NCBI GenBank assembly: GCA_003162255.1
Contig: PMMJ01000471.1
Span: 1 to 6,670, forward strand
Length of the DNA: 6,670 bases
Direction of reading: 5' to 3'
DNA from: Acidobacteriaceae bacterium
GTDB lineage: Bacteria; Acidobacteriota; Terriglobia; Terriglobales; Acidobacteriaceae
Numbering within the stretch: position 1 is the first letter of the stretch; every line of letters starts with the position of its first letter. Under the pieces are notes generated by a model, which was not told where the DNA came from, made no database searches, and saw only the letters and a program-made list of their open reading frames with translations. This document shows, one piece after another, positions 5,903 through 6,670 of the stretch. The translations under genes and the position numbers were made by a program.

Positions 5903-6008
5903 GGTAATCGAGCGAGTAGTCTTCCCGCTCTTTCAGGTCTCCTGAACTAAGTCAGCCCATCTGAAGTTCTCCGTCTTAGATTACCTAACCAATCGATGGA
6001 GGTTGATC

Positions 6009-6326
6009 ATGTTTGCTCGCAATGTCTCTCTACGCCTGAAACCAAACACGATGAGCGAGTTCACGCGGCTTTTCGAAAAAGAAGTCATTCCCATGCTGCG
6101 GAAGCAGAGTGGGTTCCGGGATGAAATCGCATTTGCTGTCCCGGGAGGGCTGGATGTGGTCGCAATAAGTCTCTGGGATACCAAGGAATACGCGGAAGCC
6201 TACAAGACTGCAGGCTACCCCGAAGTGCTCAAGATCCTGCATAAAGTATTAGACGGCACTCCCAAGGTGCAAGTCTCGGATGTGATTAGCTCGACTATTC
6301 ACAAACCCGCCGCCGTGGCCGCCTGA
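6009..6326 (+). CDS. ABM-like small protein (dimeric alpha/beta-barrel), function unknown
   Basis: The product has 105 residues. I chose the ATG at 6009 because GGAGGT (5998-6003) sits 5-6 bases upstream; a TTG at 6003 in the same frame lies inside that ribosome binding site. The pattern MFARNVSLRLKPN (strand 1), EFTRLFEKEVIPMLRKQSGFRDEI (helix 1 then strand 2), VVAISLWDTKEYAEAYKT (strand 3 and helix 2) and YPEVLKILHKVLDG follows the ferredoxin-like fold of the antibiotic biosynthesis monooxygenase (ABM) domain, which forms dimeric barrels. Most such short proteins in acidobacteria are annotated only as hypothetical, and the domain name does not imply antibiotic synthesis. No signal peptide is visible. 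A strong terminator 24 bases after the stop and a possible promoter upstream suggest a single-gene transcription unit. Small quinol- or heme-oxidising enzymes share this fold, but no catalytic residue is diagnostic. Confidence 0.82.
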   Translation: MFARNVSLRLKPNTMSEFTRLFEKEVIPMLRKQSGFRDEIAFAVPGGLDVVAISLWDTKEYAEAYKTAGYPEVLKILHKVLDGTPKVQVSDVISSTIHKPAAVAA

Positions 6327-6349
6327 GACGGTGCCTCGTCAATCGCCCC

Positions 6350-6378
6350 GGGGTGGCTACGTGCGCCACCCCCTTTTT
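6350..6378 (+). terminator. Intrinsic terminator after the ABM-like gene
   Basis: GGGGTGGC at 6350-6357 pairs perfectly with GCCACCCC at 6365-6372 across a 7-base loop, and TTTTT at 6374-6378 follows. The 8-bp GC-rich stem plus T-run 24 bases after the TGA is a textbook rho-independent terminator. Confidence 0.88.
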
Positions 6379-6409
6379 GGTCGCAAGATACATTCATTCG
6401 GGAGAGCCG

Positions 6410-6556
6410 ATGACGCCAGAAGTTCAAGTCGGCACTATTCTGATCGAGGAGCCGCCCCCCTTGTTCGTCAGCGGCGCAGCCGGGAGAACAATCTTCCTTC
6501 CCGACCGTAGAGAGCGATGCCGGGCGAGGTATTCACAACAGACATTGCTTCGGTGA
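6410..6556 (+). CDS. Doubtful small ORF (48 aa), possibly a broken gene
   Basis: An ATG at 6410 with GGGAG 5 bases upstream opens a 48-codon frame ending at the TGA at 6554-6556. The first part, MTPEVQVGTILIEEPPPLF, reads like the start of a genuine small protein and faintly resembles the N-terminus of acidobacterial hypothetical proteins I recall. The second half (Arg-rich, DRRERCRARYSQQ) looks like out-of-frame translation. A run of six C at 6455-6460 would be a natural slip site, but neither other frame after it continues convincingly. Either it is a short real protein or the remnant of a longer decayed gene. No function can be assigned. Confidence 0.35.
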   Translation: MTPEVQVGTILIEEPPPLFVSGAAGRTIFLPDRRERCRARYSQQTLLR

Positions 6557-6585
6557 CATTGGCGTAGCACTCAGTCGGGGAATCT

Positions 6586-6670
6586 ATGACGCTATTCGTC
6601 CTACGGCTACGAAACGGTAATTGCGTTGTGGTTGCTGCGGGAGACGACGCAGTTGCACGGCAGCGATGCC
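6586..6670 (+). CDS. Start of a hypothetical gene, cut by the right edge
   Basis: An ATG at 6586, with GGGGA five bases upstream, opens a frame that continues to the window end (28 codons). The visible part MTLFVLRLRNGNCVVVAAGD alternates hydrophobic and charged residues like a beta-strand, turn, beta-strand unit, and the following DDAVARQR looks helical. This is a plausible N-terminus of a small soluble protein. No signal peptide is seen and no family can be named from so little sequence. It could also be a chance frame. Confidence 0.45.
   Translation, partial: MTLFVLRLRNGNCVVVAAGDDAVARQRC

Noticed and set aside
6003..6008. TTG start two codons upstream of the ABM-like gene
   Set aside because: It overlaps the GGAGGT ribosome binding site, which is correctly spaced for the ATG at 6009.
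1..6670. CRISPR array, toxin-antitoxin or defence system
   Set aside because: No spaced repeat series, no recognisable toxin, nuclease or defence domain; the only direct repeat is the two-copy 16-mer at 5539-5572.

Overview
The window looks like a chromosomal piece from a soil bacterium, most likely an acidobacterium (Terriglobales-like). The guess rests on moderate-to-high GC, the style of the small hypothetical proteins (an ABM-like 105-aa protein and a 51-aa Lys-rich protein) and an IS21-type element. It is inference from general family knowledge, not from a database search.

Left third (1-2828, + strand): the 3' part of a three-gene operon. A DegT/DnrJ/EryC1 sugar aminotransferase (5' end outside the window) overlaps by 4 bp (ATGA) a Gfo/Idh/MocA NAD(P)-dependent sugar oxidoreductase. 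Six bases after that gene's stop comes an exported NodB-type polysaccharide deacetylase with its own ribosome binding site. An oxidoreductase beside a PLP aminotransferase is the usual pair for oxidising a sugar or cyclitol hydroxyl and replacing it with an amine. The secreted deacetylase suggests the cluster makes or remodels amino sugars in the envelope or outside the cell.

Middle (about 2898-4152, - strand): a broken IS21-family insertion sequence. Its upstream end is intact, with a terminal TG..CA boundary, two TGGGGCCA repeats and the istA leader. The istA gene keeps its HTH and full DDE core, then loses its C-terminus at about 2898. There is no istB and no second terminus. Beyond the intact end lies the C-terminal half of a CDF-like metal cation transporter without its N-terminus. 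The region is therefore an insertion followed by a deletion.

Right third (4594-6670): a 430-bp stretch without a convincing gene but with several inverted repeats; a - strand PEBP (YbhB/YbcL) gene whose putative promoter is built from a tandem 16-bp repeat; a 51-aa - strand gene; a divergent + strand gene for an ABM-like dimeric alpha/beta-barrel protein ending in a strong intrinsic terminator; a doubtful 48-aa ORF; and the start of a further gene running off the right edge.

I found no CRISPR array, rRNA, tRNA, prophage or clear defence system. The window is best read as ordinary metabolic and accessory genes reshaped by an IS21 insertion and deletion. The most useful second looks are the IS deletion junction, the broken transporter, the small gene and the repeat-containing promoter.
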